A DNA stretch of 64,000 bases from Lachnospiraceae bacterium (GTDB lineage: Bacteria > Bacillota > Clostridia > Lachnospirales > Anaerotignaceae): the NCBI GenBank assembly GCA_019422065.1, contig JAHZEA010000003.1, positions 1 through 64,000 on the forward strand. The letters run 5' to 3'. The notes under the pieces are model-generated. The model ran no database searches. It had not been told where the DNA came from and worked only from the letters and a program-made list of their open reading frames with translations. Positions within the stretch are counted from its first letter, which is position 1. Each line of letters begins with the position of its first letter. Shown in pieces: positions 1 to 9,309 of this stretch. The position numbers were made by a program, and so were the translations under genes.

Positions 1-36
1 TTTGCTTTTCTCGATTTTTTGACTCTTGCTTCTTTA

Positions 37-53
37 TTCAGTTTTCAAGGTGC
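37..53 (-). promoter_or_regulatory. BoxA-like rRNA leader motif
   Basis: The minus strand reads GCACCTTGAAAACTGAA. This matches the CTTTGAAAACTGAATA-type motif found ahead of 16S and 23S genes in many Firmicutes, where it is linked to antitermination and leader processing. It lies about 50 bases downstream of the strong promoter at 105-133. The recognition is from memory of rRNA leaders; a tRNA cluster or another stable RNA is the alternative. Confidence 0.65.
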
Positions 54-97
54 AGGTCTTTCTATTTAGGCTGTTCAGATGTCTTATCTCACAGCCG

Positions 98-133
98 CTT
101 GTATATAATAGCACTACTACATCATTCTGTCAA
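98..133 (-). promoter_or_regulatory. Strong sigma-A promoter, probably of an rRNA operon left of the window
   Basis: On the minus strand TTGACA (128-133) and TATTAT (105-110) are separated by exactly 17 bases, with an A/T-tract UP-like element upstream (about 134-170). Transcription would start near 98 and leave the window at its left edge. The downstream leader holds the boxA-like motif described at 37-53. A consensus promoter with an A/T-rich upstream element is typical of stable RNA operons; the rRNA genes themselves are not visible. Confidence 0.8.
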
Positions 134-193
134 CAACTTTTTTTATTTTTTTAAAAAAAATTTTTACTTAGCCTTTACAGGCCTTAAACATAC

Positions 194-880
194 TTATGCT
201 ATTATCCTTAAAATCATCTTTAACAGTATATTCCCGTTAAACAATGCCAGAGCTATTTTAGAGTTTTCAAGGGATTCATAAAACCATGTCAAGCTATCAC
301 CACTTACAAATAAAACAGCTACAACAAATATAACCCAAACTATTAATACGCCCTCAAGCAAGCCTACAATCAATCCGCCTGCAGAGTTTAAGCCATGTAT
401 AACCGGAAGCTTTGTAACAACATCAAGCAGTATAAGCACCAGCTTAAAAATTACAATAAGCCCTACCGCAACTACTATCATAGACAAAATGTTTAAAATC
501 ATGTTTGCTACATATCCAGATATGTAGTCGTTTATACCCGTTGCGTCAAGTATGCCATAAACAACTGGGTTATTATTTGATATAAGAGATTCTTTAAGAA
601 AATCCGGTATTGAAAGGCTGTTTATATAGTCATTAGACTGAGCGCTTACAGCAGATGACATGCTTTCCAAATTAAGTGCCTTTGCAACTCCGTTTTCTAT
701 ATACCCATAAACAGGTGTTGTTCTTAAAAATTTGCTGAATACCGGATAAATTTTATTTGTAAGCAATAACGAAACTACGCTTGGTACAAATGAAAAACAA
801 GTTTTAACAAAACCCCTGAAATACCCAACAACAACACAAATTCCTATAACTGCCAATACAAAAATGTCTAAACTGTTCAT
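194..880 (-). CDS. CvpA family membrane protein
   Basis: 228 residues with four hydrophobic segments (about 5-25, 28-46, 115-150 and 170-195), a glycine-rich first helix, and a conserved loop (residues about 165-178, LNSAGGLIVGLLEG) matching the CvpA/colicin V production family. Family members are poorly understood inner-membrane proteins. An AAGGAGG site lies about 12 bases before the ATG. It follows the membrane-anchored propeller gene at 945-2405 by 64 bases and is probably co-transcribed with it. The call rests on family pattern; the function is not established. Confidence 0.8.
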   Translation of the reverse strand: MNSLDIFVLAVIGICVVVGYFRGFVKTCFSFVPSVVSLLLTNKIYPVFSKFLRTTPVYGYIENGVAKALNLESMSSAVSAQSNDYINSLSIPDFLKESLISNNNPVVYGILDATGINDYISGYVANMILNILSMIVVAVGLIVIFKLVLILLDVVTKLPVIHGLNSAGGLIVGLLEGVLIVWVIFVVAVLFVSGDSLTWFYESLENSKIALALFNGNILLKMILRIIA

Positions 881-944
881 TAAATTGCATATTCCTCCTT
901 AAAATAAGCCGGATAACAAATTTATTGAAATCCGGCATGGCTTT

Positions 945-2405
945 TTATTCTGCTTCTATTATTTTAGCCTCTGTTCCAGTAATTACAAGCACCTTGTTTC
1001 CACCGGTATACGGAAATACGTCTTTAACCACCTGTGTAGCTGTAAAACGCCAGTTTTCTTTAGCTGACTCATTTATACATATAAAATCATTTCCACTGCC
1101 TATAATTATATCCTTTCCGGCTACATTTAAGTACGATATATCATCGCCAATAAAATACTCGCTTTTTTCTTTACCGTTTTTATTTAAAATAATAACTGTA
1201 CCGCTTTCATAACCTTCTGAACCGGCAAGCTGGTCGCCAAGTGATAAAACTATACTTCCGTTTTGTGTATATGCTACAGCATCTATTCTATTGTTAACAG
1301 GTGTATTCCATACTTCATTACCGCTTGAATCAATGGCAAACAAGCCTTTGTCGTACACAATAACAAAATTGCCATTTAATGCAAATATATAAGGCGCAAT
1401 AATATCTTCTTTCTCTATTCCGGCATAAAACTCACCAGTTGCTGTATTTTTGGAATCTTCCTTATTAACATAAAACAGCAGTACTTTTGCTTTAATCTCT
1501 ATATCAGAAGTATCAGCGTATGTTACAGCCAGAATTCTGCTGTCTTCGCTTAAAGCCGCACTTAATGGATAAATACCGCTGTCCTGCTCAAAACGCTCCA
1601 TAAGAATTTGTCCATCATTTCTTATAACAGAAATTTTATAGTCTTCGCCGTATTTTTGTATAACAGCACTTGTTCCCTGCGAATTAAGGGCACAGCTTAC
1701 AATATTTCCGTCTGTTTGAGCCGAGAACTCAAGACCGTCAGTACTATATAGCCTTAAATTTTTTCCCTGAACATCATTTATAATGGCATATTTTCCATTT
1801 GATATACCTGTAACAGATGACATTGTATACGTATCGTTCCATTTTTGCGTATCTAAATCTAAATAATACTTAGCGCCGTCTTTTGTAAGATATAAATATC
1901 CACCATCAAGATATAAAAATTTAGAGCGGCTGTCATTTTCAAATGTAATTTTTACTTCACTTTCTTTAACAGTACTATTTTGAATTGTTTCGGTATCAGA
2001 TGTATCCTGACTGCTTTGTGCATTTTCGGCATTTTCATTGTTTTGGGTATTATCTTCGGATTTTTCTCCGCTTTGAGCCGCTTCTTCCGAGCTCTGCCCA
2101 CTTTGGGACGATGAAGAAGCGGAATCCTGCGAACCGATTTTTAATATGCTTTCAATATTGAAACTTTTCATTATATCAACATCAAGGAAGCTCAAACCGA
2201 AATATGTTCCGCCTATTGCCGCCATTAAAAAAAGTACAATTATAAATATTTTACCGCTTCCGCCGTGTTTTCCGCCTCCTGAAGAAGAGTCGTCATCATC
2301 TTCTTCGTAATCGTCATATTCGTCGTAGTCGTCGTTGTATCCGTCATCATATTGGCTGTTATATTCATCATCAGTAAACTGACCTTCATCATATTCATTG
2401 TTCAT
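945..2405 (-). CDS. Membrane-anchored beta-propeller-like protein (DUF5711-like)
   Basis: 486 residues. Residues 1-48 are very acidic and Asp/Tyr-rich, followed by a Gly/Ser patch and one membrane segment (about 52-72). A low-complexity Ser/Gln/Glu/Asn linker (about 93-145) then leads to an outer domain of repeated beta-strand units typical of WD40/PQQ-like propellers, for example the SSGNEVWNTPV and NKNGKEKSEY blades. The topology suggests a cytoplasmic acidic tail with the propeller outside. No catalytic motif is evident, so a scaffold or sensor role is possible. It precedes cvpA. The family name is a recollection and the fold is inferred. Confidence 0.65.
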   Translation of the reverse strand: MNNEYDEGQFTDDEYNSQYDDGYNDDYDEYDDYEEDDDDSSSGGGKHGGSGKIFIIVLFLMAAIGGTYFGLSFLDVDIMKSFNIESILKIGSQDSASSSSQSGQSSEEAAQSGEKSEDNTQNNENAENAQSSQDTSDTETIQNSTVKESEVKITFENDSRSKFLYLDGGYLYLTKDGAKYYLDLDTQKWNDTYTMSSVTGISNGKYAIINDVQGKNLRLYSTDGLEFSAQTDGNIVSCALNSQGTSAVIQKYGEDYKISVIRNDGQILMERFEQDSGIYPLSAALSEDSRILAVTYADTSDIEIKAKVLLFYVNKEDSKNTATGEFYAGIEKEDIIAPYIFALNGNFVIVYDKGLFAIDSSGNEVWNTPVNNRIDAVAYTQNGSIVLSLGDQLAGSEGYESGTVIILNKNGKEKSEYFIGDDISYLNVAGKDIIIGSGNDFICINESAKENWRFTATQVVKDVFPYTGGNKVLVITGTEAKIIEAE

Positions 2406-2496
2406 GGCATAACCTCCCGAAATTACTGTAATTATACTATAAACATTTGTGAAAGTCTAACCCCTTTTGTATGCCTAAAATTTAATTAATCAATAC

Positions 2497-3510
2497 TTAA
2501 AATTTTAAGTTTCTAAGCACAATAGCTGCAAACTCAGCTAATCCTATAAGTGAAAAAACAACATATAGTTTTTCTACAAATACCATAAAACCTACAGACG
2601 AAACAAAATATGACGCAGCTAAAAAAAACACTAATTTCGTTACCGAAAACTTTTTGTTTAAAACCCATTCCATAGCGCAAAAGCCGTTTGAAGCAGCTGT
2701 TGTATATACCGAAAGTATAAAAGAAATTATATATATGTAGTAAACTAAATCCGAAACATTTTTTGTAACCAAAAGCATAGGAAGCGGCTCATTTAAAGCA
2801 TTTAGGCTTAAAACCAATGCAAATGACATTAAAGTGCCTATTATAAAAACAATTACACCTGTTAAAATACAGCCGGCAAATGGCTTTGTACCTTCCTTCA
2901 GTTTTCCGGCGCACTCAATTAAAACCGGTACACATGAAACCATGTTATAAAATGCAAACTCAGCACCTTTTATAAACCCGCCAGATGAATTATTCAATCC
3001 CAAACCAATAAAACTTAAACCGTTGTTTTTTAAAACAGCTGCCGAGCTTATAACAATACCTGTTACCAGAATGGGTACCAATATACTGTTTGCCTTAATA
3101 ATGCCTTTAGGTCCATTAATCAAAACAGGCATGCACAAAAGTATAAATACAATACGCGCCAATTTATTGTCCATAAAACCCATACTTTGACATAGAGAAC
3201 CAAAAGCCGATATCATGGCAGTAAACAGCACAAAAAAGAATACACCTGTAAAAAAACATATAATGTTCGAGGCCTGTATTCCCATTATTTCATTCATAAA
3301 CTCCGTATATTCAAATATACGCGTTTTAAAAGCTGTTTTTACGGCTAAAGCACCAAATAATATAAGTATACCGCAGCTTAAAATAAGCGGTATTAAAAAA
3401 CTCCCGCCGTTTTTTAAAAAATAAACAGCAATTTCACTGCCGGAAGCAAAACCGGCACCTATTAAAGTACCAGTATATAGTAATGAAAGTTTTAAATCAT
3501 TTTTTCTCAA
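2497..3510 (-). CDS. YkvI-family membrane transporter
   Basis: About 337 residues with roughly ten transmembrane helices. The N-terminal TGTLIGAGFASGSEIAVYF is the helix-1 unwound signature of LeuT-fold transporters in the YkvI/amino acid permease group. The substrate is unknown. Two TTG starts are in frame: 3528 lies inside the glgA terminator stem and has no ribosome site, while 3510 follows GGGGG at six bases and is chosen here. The gene directly follows glgA, so expression may depend on read-through of that hairpin. Confidence 0.75.
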   Translation of the reverse strand: MRKNDLKLSLLYTGTLIGAGFASGSEIAVYFLKNGGSFLIPLILSCGILILFGALAVKTAFKTRIFEYTEFMNEIMGIQASNIICFFTGVFFFVLFTAMISAFGSLCQSMGFMDNKLARIVFILLCMPVLINGPKGIIKANSILVPILVTGIVISSAAVLKNNGLSFIGLGLNNSSGGFIKGAEFAFYNMVSCVPVLIECAGKLKEGTKPFAGCILTGVIVFIIGTLMSFALVLSLNALNEPLPMLLVTKNVSDLVYYIYIISFILSVYTTAASNGFCAMEWVLNKKFSVTKLVFFLAASYFVSSVGFMVFVEKLYVVFSLIGLAEFAAIVLRNLKF

Positions 3511-3540
3511 AAAAATCCCCCATACCAACTGTATGAGGGA
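3509..3540 (-). terminator. Intrinsic terminator of glgA overlapping the ykvI start
   Basis: The minus strand forms TCCCTCATAC / GTATGGGGGA, a 10-bp stem with one G-U pair and a 5-base loop (3516-3540), followed by seven T. It ends 14 bases after the glgA stop. Its 3' arm contains the G-rich ribosome site of the next gene. Confidence 0.85.
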
Positions 3541-3553
3541 CTAACAATTATTA

Positions 3554-4990
3554 TCAATACTCTTTTACTATTTTGTTGTAAAGCTCAATGTACTTTAACG
3601 CCGAAGACTGCCAAGAATAATCACATGTCATAGCATTTCTAACTACATATTTCCAGTCATCGCTGTAGTATACACTTAAGGCTTGGTCAAATGCCCACAT
3701 AAGCCCGTCTGCTGTGTGGTGTTCAAAAACAAAGCCGTTTCCTGTTTTGGTTTCTCTGTTAAAATGCGTTACCGTATCTGAAAGACCGCCTGTTTTTCTA
3801 ACAATAGGAATAGTTCCATACCTTAAAGAGAACATCTGTCCTAAACCGCATGGCTCAAAAAGTGAAGGCATAAGGAACATATCACTAGAAGCATATATTC
3901 TTTGCGCCAGAATATCGTCAAACTTAATATTTGCACTTACATTTCCTTTATGGTTCCACTCAAGGCCTTTAAAGAAATCCTCAAGACGCTTTTCACCTGT
4001 ACCAAGCACAACAATCTGCACATTGCGGTTAAGCATTTCTTCCGCTACCCAAGAAACAATATCAAGCCCCTTTTGGTCTGCCAAACGTGAAATAATGCTT
4101 ACAAGGGGCACATCCTTAACCTCAAGACCAAGCTGTTTTTGCAATTCTGTTTTATTAAGCTTTTTATTATCAGCGCTGTCTAAATTGTAATTAACTGCAA
4201 TCCTGTTGTCTGTTTCAGGATTGTTTTTATCATAGTCAATGCCGTTTAATATGCCAAAAAGCCTGTCCTGCCTTGACCTCATAACACCGTCTAAGCCGTA
4301 GCCATATTGGAATGTCTTTATTTCCTCAGCATATGTTTCGCTTACGGTGCTTATGGCATCTGCATAAACAAGACCAGATTTCATAAAGCTGACTTGACCA
4401 TAAAACTCCATGGCGCCAAAACAATAATCCGGTATTTCCAGCATTTCCATAGTTTCTCTCGGGAATGTTCCCTGATACTGCAAATTATGGATTGTATAAA
4501 GTGTTTTTATGTTTTTATATGCAGTAAACTTGCTGTAAACCTCTTTTAAAAGTATACATATAGGTCCTGTCTGCCAGTCATTGCAGTGTATAATATCAGG
4601 ATAAAAATCTATAAATTGAAGCATTTCCAAAACGGCACGGCAGAAAAATGCAAATCTCTCGTTGTCATCACCATAACCGTAAAAGCCTTCCCTGCCAAAA
4701 TAATAGTCGTTTTCTATAAAATATGTCTTAACATAGTCGTCTTTAAGCAGAATACCTGCCGGCTGTCTTCTCCAAGACAAGTGGGTTTCAAAACTTCCAA
4801 GGTAATTTATGCCTATAAAGTGCTCAGTATTTATACTTCTGTACTTAGGCAGTACAACCCTCACGTCAACTCCGTTATCTCTTAAAACCTTAGGCAGTGA
4901 GCCTATAACATCTCCCAAACCGCCTGATTTTGCAAAAGGCGCACATTCGGATGAGACAACAAGAACTTTAAGAGGCTTTGTCTTTTCCAT
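3554..4990 (-). CDS. glgA: Glycogen synthase (ADP-glucose)
   Basis: 478 residues, the normal GlgA length. It transfers glucose from ADP-glucose to the growing alpha-1,4-glucan. The N-terminal KSGGLGDVIGSLP loop is the GT5 nucleotide-sugar motif; TIHNLQYQGTFP, SRLADQKGLD and SLFEPCGLGQMFSLRYGTIP are further GT5 signatures. The ATG at 4990 is chosen because GGAGG lies seven bases upstream; a TTG two codons earlier is less well placed. A TATAAT with a TG extension sits about 40 bases upstream. Glycogen phosphorylase is at 44.7 kb, so both storage and mobilisation are present, but no glgC or glgB is seen here. Confidence 0.95.
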   Translation of the reverse strand: MEKTKPLKVLVVSSECAPFAKSGGLGDVIGSLPKVLRDNGVDVRVVLPKYRSINTEHFIGINYLGSFETHLSWRRQPAGILLKDDYVKTYFIENDYYFGREGFYGYGDDNERFAFFCRAVLEMLQFIDFYPDIIHCNDWQTGPICILLKEVYSKFTAYKNIKTLYTIHNLQYQGTFPRETMEMLEIPDYCFGAMEFYGQVSFMKSGLVYADAISTVSETYAEEIKTFQYGYGLDGVMRSRQDRLFGILNGIDYDKNNPETDNRIAVNYNLDSADNKKLNKTELQKQLGLEVKDVPLVSIISRLADQKGLDIVSWVAEEMLNRNVQIVVLGTGEKRLEDFFKGLEWNHKGNVSANIKFDDILAQRIYASSDMFLMPSLFEPCGLGQMFSLRYGTIPIVRKTGGLSDTVTHFNRETKTGNGFVFEHHTADGLMWAFDQALSVYYSDDWKYVVRNAMTCDYSWQSSALKYIELYNKIVKEY

Positions 4991-5237
4991 AATCAAACCT
5001 CCAATCCAAATTATAACATAGCTCTTACAATAATTTTACTATGAAAAATCTGTCTTTTCAAGTTAAATCAATATCCGGCCAAATACCGGACGGGTATATG
5101 GCTGTATTTCACAAATAAAAATAACACCTCTGTTTCATTTAATTTTAAACGGCTTATACATAATTTTCCTTTAGGCCGCTAAATATATATATGCGTTCTT
5201 TATTAAAATGACATATTAATTTATACCCAAATTATGG

Positions 5238-5243
5238 TATACT
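5238..5243 (+). promoter_or_regulatory. Extended -10 promoter for pepF
   Basis: TATACT preceded by TGG, an extended -10 element; no good -35 is seen. It lies 31 bases before the pepF ATG, which has an AAGGAG ribosome site. The flanking interval 4997-5273 otherwise holds only the divergent glgA promoter and a small CCGG-arm hairpin near 5075-5090. Confidence 0.55.
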
Positions 5244-5273
5244 TAACATATTAAATTAAAAAGGAGTGGTATA

Positions 5274-7076
5274 ATGCCCGAAAAAACAAATATACCTGAA
5301 AGAAACGAAATAGATAATAAATATAAATGGAAACTTGAGGATTTATACTCAGATACAAAAAGCTGGGAAGAAAGCTACGAAAGTGTAAGCGAAAAATCCA
5401 ATAAATACAGCTCTTTTGGCGGTAAAATTGCACAAGACCCAGAAACACTTATTGAGTTTTTAAAATTTAATGACGAAATCTCAATGCAGGCTGAGCGCCT
5501 TTATGTGTATGCCAATATGAAATTTCACGAAGACAGCCGTGTTTCATTAAGTCAAGAGCTTTCCAACAAAGCAGAAATGCTTATGGTTAAGCTTATGAAT
5601 GACAGCTCTTTTGCCACACCTGAAATAACATCCATAGGAGAAGAAAAACTGGCATCTTTTATAGCTCAAAAACCAGAGCTTAAAGAATATGAACACTACC
5701 TTCTGTCCCTTATGCGCAGACAAAAACATATTCTTTCAAAGGCTGAAGAAGAGATATTAGCCAAAACAGGTAATTTTTCAAATACAGCTGAAGATATATT
5801 CTCTATGATTAACGATGCTGATATGACATTTGGCGATATTACAGACGAAAACGGCCAAAAAGTTACTTTAACAAAAGGCCGCTATACAAAATATATGGAA
5901 AGTGAAAACCGTGATGTAAGAAAAGCGGCTTTTGACACACTTTATGCTTCGTACGAAAAACAAAAAAATACACTGGCAACAACTTATTATTCGGCAGTAA
6001 AAAAAGACGCGTTTTATGCTGATGTAAGAAAATACGGCTCATCACTTGAAGCCGCTCTTGACGACGACAATATACCAATAGATGTATACAACAATCTTAT
6101 ATCTGCAGTGCATAAATATCTGCCTTTAATGCACAGATATGTTAAAATACGCAAAAAAATACTCGGCCTTGATGAGCTTCATCCTTACGACCTTTATGCA
6201 CCTCTGGCAAAAGACGCCAACTTAAAAATAACATATTCCGAAGCTAAGGAAACAGTTTTAAAAGCTCTTGATGTAATGGGTGAAAAATACATCTCAGCCT
6301 TAAAAGAAGGCTTTGAAAGCGGCTGGATTGATGTTTACGAAAATAAAGGCAAACGCGGAGGAGCTTATTCTTGGGGCACATATTCATGCCATCCGTATGT
6401 TCTTTTAAACCATAACGATAACCTTAACTCCATGTTTACAGTAGCACACGAAATGGGTCATGCTCTCCACAGCTATTTTACATGGAAAAAACAGCCTTAT
6501 ATATATTCCGGCCATAAAATTTTTGTTGCCGAAGTAGCTTCTACATGCAATGAGGCACTTTTAATGGAATACATGCTTAAAACAACAACAGACAAAAACG
6601 CAAGAAAATACCTTATTAATTATTTCCTTGAGCAGTTTAAGGGCACATTTTTCCGTCAAGCTATGTTTGCCGAGTTTGAAAAAACAGCTCATGACATGGT
6701 AGAAAAAGGCCAGCCTTTAACATGCGATATACTCTGCAATATGTACCATGACCTTAACAGACAATATTTTGGTGATGAACTTGTAATTGATAAAAACCTT
6801 GACCTTGAATGGGCAAGAATACCTCATTTTTACAGTGCTTTTTATGTTTACCAATATGCTACAGGCTACACTGCCGCAATAGCCCTTTCAAGTAAAATAC
6901 TTAACGAGGGCCAAAGCGCTATTGATAAATATATGGAGTTTCTCTCAAACGGCAACAGCCTTTATTCCATAGACCTTTTAAAAGGCGCTGGAGTTGATAT
7001 GACAAGCACAGAACCTTTTGACAAAGCAATGGCTGTATTTAAGTCACTTCTTGACATGATGGAAAACGAGTTTTAA
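5274..7076 (+). CDS. pepF: Oligoendopeptidase F (M3B metallopeptidase)
   Basis: 600 residues, the usual PepF length. It is a cytoplasmic zinc endopeptidase that cuts oligopeptides of about 7-20 residues and helps peptide recycling. The zinc site is HEMGH at residues 392-396, with the third ligand in EVASTCNEALLMEY about 27 residues later, as in M3 peptidases. The start follows AAGGAG with a good spacer. It stands alone, divergent from glgA and convergent with the lysR gene, with a shared terminator at the 3' end. Confidence 0.95.
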   Translation: MPEKTNIPERNEIDNKYKWKLEDLYSDTKSWEESYESVSEKSNKYSSFGGKIAQDPETLIEFLKFNDEISMQAERLYVYANMKFHEDSRVSLSQELSNKAEMLMVKLMNDSSFATPEITSIGEEKLASFIAQKPELKEYEHYLLSLMRRQKHILSKAEEEILAKTGNFSNTAEDIFSMINDADMTFGDITDENGQKVTLTKGRYTKYMESENRDVRKAAFDTLYASYEKQKNTLATTYYSAVKKDAFYADVRKYGSSLEAALDDDNIPIDVYNNLISAVHKYLPLMHRYVKIRKKILGLDELHPYDLYAPLAKDANLKITYSEAKETVLKALDVMGEKYISALKEGFESGWIDVYENKGKRGGAYSWGTYSCHPYVLLNHNDNLNSMFTVAHEMGHALHSYFTWKKQPYIYSGHKIFVAEVASTCNEALLMEYMLKTTTDKNARKYLINYFLEQFKGTFFRQAMFAEFEKTAHDMVEKGQPLTCDILCNMYHDLNRQYFGDELVIDKNLDLEWARIPHFYSAFYVYQYATGYTAAIALSSKILNEGQSAIDKYMEFLSNGNSLYSIDLLKGAGVDMTSTEPFDKAMAVFKSLLDMMENEF

Positions 7077-7091
7077 TACATTATAAAAAAA

Positions 7092-7131
7092 ACTGCCTTA
7101 GGTATATTAATATTACCAAGGCGGTTTTTTT
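7092..7131 (+). terminator. Bidirectional terminator between pepF and lysR
   Basis: A 12-bp stem with one bulge and one wobble pair (7092-7104 with 7114-7125), followed by TTTTTTT on the plus strand and preceded by an A tract that gives a T tail on the minus strand. It can end both convergent genes. Confidence 0.8.
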
Positions 7132-7148
7132 ATTTAAAATTATATTAT

Positions 7149-8012
7149 TTACTTGTGTCTGTATTGAATATGTTCTATAAACCTTTTTACTGCCGGAGAA
7201 GCGCTTTTTCTGCTTTTTAAAGCAAGAACTATATTTCTGTATTCCGGTTTATCCAACTCCATTGCCTTTATGTTATATGTCGTTCTGTTAAGTATAAGCT
7301 CAGGTAATATGCTTACACCAAAACCACACTCAACCATTGACATAATAACATAGTCATCTAAAGTTCTAAAATTAATTTTAGGCTTTATTTTATGCTTTTT
7401 AAATATTTCCTCAACTTCTATATTTCCGCTTTCAAGAAGCATAAAAGGCTCATCATTAAGCGCATTAACAGGGAATTTTTCTAAACTTGACAATTTATGA
7501 TTAGCCGGAACAACAGCCAAAAGCCTATCCCTTTCAAGAAATATAGTTTCCAAATCACTTTTAATAGGAAGTATAAGAAAGCCGCAGTCAACACGTCCCT
7601 GATTAATCCATTCCTCTACTTTTCCGTAGCCACCTACCAAAAGCTCATATTCTATATTGGGATATTTTTCTCTAAATGCCTTTATTACATTAGGTATCCA
7701 GTTTGAGGCTATACTCGATACTGAGCCTATTCTTATAAGTCCCGTTTGAACATTATGTATAGAGTCTATTTCTTCCTTAAGCCTGTAATATTCATTGCAG
7801 ACATTTTTTATATACGGCAAAACCCTTATTCCGTCAGATGTAAGCCTTACTCCTGTTCTTCCTCGTTCCAGAAGCGATAAGTCCCATTCTTCCTCTAAGT
7901 CGTTTATCATTCGGCTTACTCCTGACTGAGAATAGTCAAGAGCCTTTGAAGCCTCTGTAATACTTCCATATTCTATTGTTTTTAAAAATGCTATGTATTT
8001 TTGTATACTCAT
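7149..8012 (-). CDS. LysR-family transcriptional regulator
   Basis: 287 residues. An N-terminal winged helix-turn-helix (residues 2-60, with EYGSITEASKALDYSQSGVSRMI) is followed by a LysR substrate-binding domain (about 88-285, beginning GLIRIGSVSSIASNWIPNV). It is divergent from the EamA transporter at 8124, only 111 bases away, the classic layout for a LysR regulator controlling its neighbour. The effector cannot be read from sequence. Confidence 0.9.
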   Translation of the reverse strand: MSIQKYIAFLKTIEYGSITEASKALDYSQSGVSRMINDLEEEWDLSLLERGRTGVRLTSDGIRVLPYIKNVCNEYYRLKEEIDSIHNVQTGLIRIGSVSSIASNWIPNVIKAFREKYPNIEYELLVGGYGKVEEWINQGRVDCGFLILPIKSDLETIFLERDRLLAVVPANHKLSSLEKFPVNALNDEPFMLLESGNIEVEEIFKKHKIKPKINFRTLDDYVIMSMVECGFGVSILPELILNRTTYNIKAMELDKPEYRNIVLALKSRKSASPAVKRFIEHIQYRHK

Positions 8013-8123
8013 ATTTTCTATACCATTTTGTAATATTTAATATGATAAATATTCGTTTTTGTAATAACAACATATATGATATACTCTTTCCTGTAAAAAA
8101 ACAAGACATACTTGGAGGCTGTT

Positions 8124-9041
8124 ATGGAAAATTCAAAAGCTTATATAAAATTTATAATATCACTAATTATATTTGGTTCAAATGGACTTGTAGCAAGCCT
8201 AATAAATTTAGGCAGTCACCAAATAGTGCTTTTAAGAACATTAATAGGCGGAATTTTTCTATCTGCAATACTTTTATACCAGAAAAAACCTTTGGCGGCT
8301 TTAAAGAATAAACGTCATTTTCTTTTTGTAGTTATGTCCGGCGTATCAATGGGAATAAGCTGGCTGTTTTTATATGAGGCTTATAACTGCACCGGTGTAA
8401 GCCTTGCTACACTGGTTTATTACTGCGGTCCTGTTTTTGTAATGCTTCTATCTCCAATATTGTTTAAAGAAAGCTTTACCCCTGCCAAAATATTTGGCTT
8501 TACAGCTGTGCTTTTAGGTATGCTTTGCGTAAATTTCAATTCGTTAGCAGGAGAAGGGTTTTCTAAGGGAATATTATATTCGTCATTAGGTGCTTTATTT
8601 TTTGCGCTAATGACAGTGTTTAACAAAGAAGGTTATTCCATAAAAGGCATTGAAAATTCTGCCATATCCATTTTGTCATCTTGTGCCACAGCCGCAGTTT
8701 TTACAGCTGTAAGATACGGAATATCATTTGAAATTCCTGTTAATTCCATAGCGCCTATAATTTTTATAGGAATTATTAATACAGGCTTAGGCTGTTACCT
8801 TTATTTTTCATCAATGAGCTCCCTGCCGGCTCAAACAGTTTCAGTCTGCGGATATTTAGAGCCTCTTTCAGCTCTTATTTTCTCTGCACTGTTCTTACAC
8901 GAAACTCTTTCGCCTTTACAGCTTTTGGGAGCCTTTCTTATTATAGGCGGTGCCGCATTTGGCGAAGTTATGAAAGACAGAGTACATGTTGATTATGTTA
9001 CAATAAAAATTCCGTTGCCTCATATAGCAAAAATCCATTAA
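8124..9041 (+). CDS. EamA/DMT-family transporter
   Basis: 305 residues with ten hydrophobic helices arranged as two EamA repeats (about 8-140 and 150-285), the drug/metabolite transporter fold. Usual roles are export of amino acids or metabolites; the substrate here is unknown. The ATG at 8124 is chosen because GGAGG lies six bases upstream; a TTG at 8112 overlaps that site. It is probably controlled by the divergent LysR gene. A second EamA transporter is at 38358. Confidence 0.85.
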   Translation: MENSKAYIKFIISLIIFGSNGLVASLINLGSHQIVLLRTLIGGIFLSAILLYQKKPLAALKNKRHFLFVVMSGVSMGISWLFLYEAYNCTGVSLATLVYYCGPVFVMLLSPILFKESFTPAKIFGFTAVLLGMLCVNFNSLAGEGFSKGILYSSLGALFFALMTVFNKEGYSIKGIENSAISILSSCATAAVFTAVRYGISFEIPVNSIAPIIFIGIINTGLGCYLYFSSMSSLPAQTVSVCGYLEPLSALIFSALFLHETLSPLQLLGAFLIIGGAAFGEVMKDRVHVDYVTIKIPLPHIAKIH

Positions 9042-9183
9042 TAAATTATGCGGCAGTCTTTGCTACAGCCATTTTAAATACAATGGTATTGATATAACAA
9101 ACATTAATTTTTAATAAATCAACGGACTTATTCAATTTTCTGCTTAATATAAAATAAATTTAAGCATATATAGCTTTAAACAT

Positions 9184-9218
9184 AAAAAAGGCTCAAGATT
9201 TTATCTTAAGCCTTTTTT
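9184..9218 (+). terminator. Bidirectional terminator after the EamA gene
   Basis: AAGGCTCAAGAT pairs with ATCTTAAGCCTT (9188-9214) with one mismatch, flanked by A6 and T7, so it can work in both directions. The minus-strand lon-like gene ends about 90 bases to the right. The remaining bases to 9309 show nothing recognisable. Confidence 0.8.
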
Positions 9219-9309
9219 TATTGCTTTTATTCACAATTTTTTTGTTTTATTCCGTATTTATGCCCCGAAATACATTACTTAATCACATTGATGTTAACAA
9301 ACTGCCTTT

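Noticed and set aside
3714..4190. Open frame of 158 codons antisense to glgA
   Set aside because: It lies fully inside a well-conserved gene, has no ribosome site and no recognisable domain; a composition shadow.
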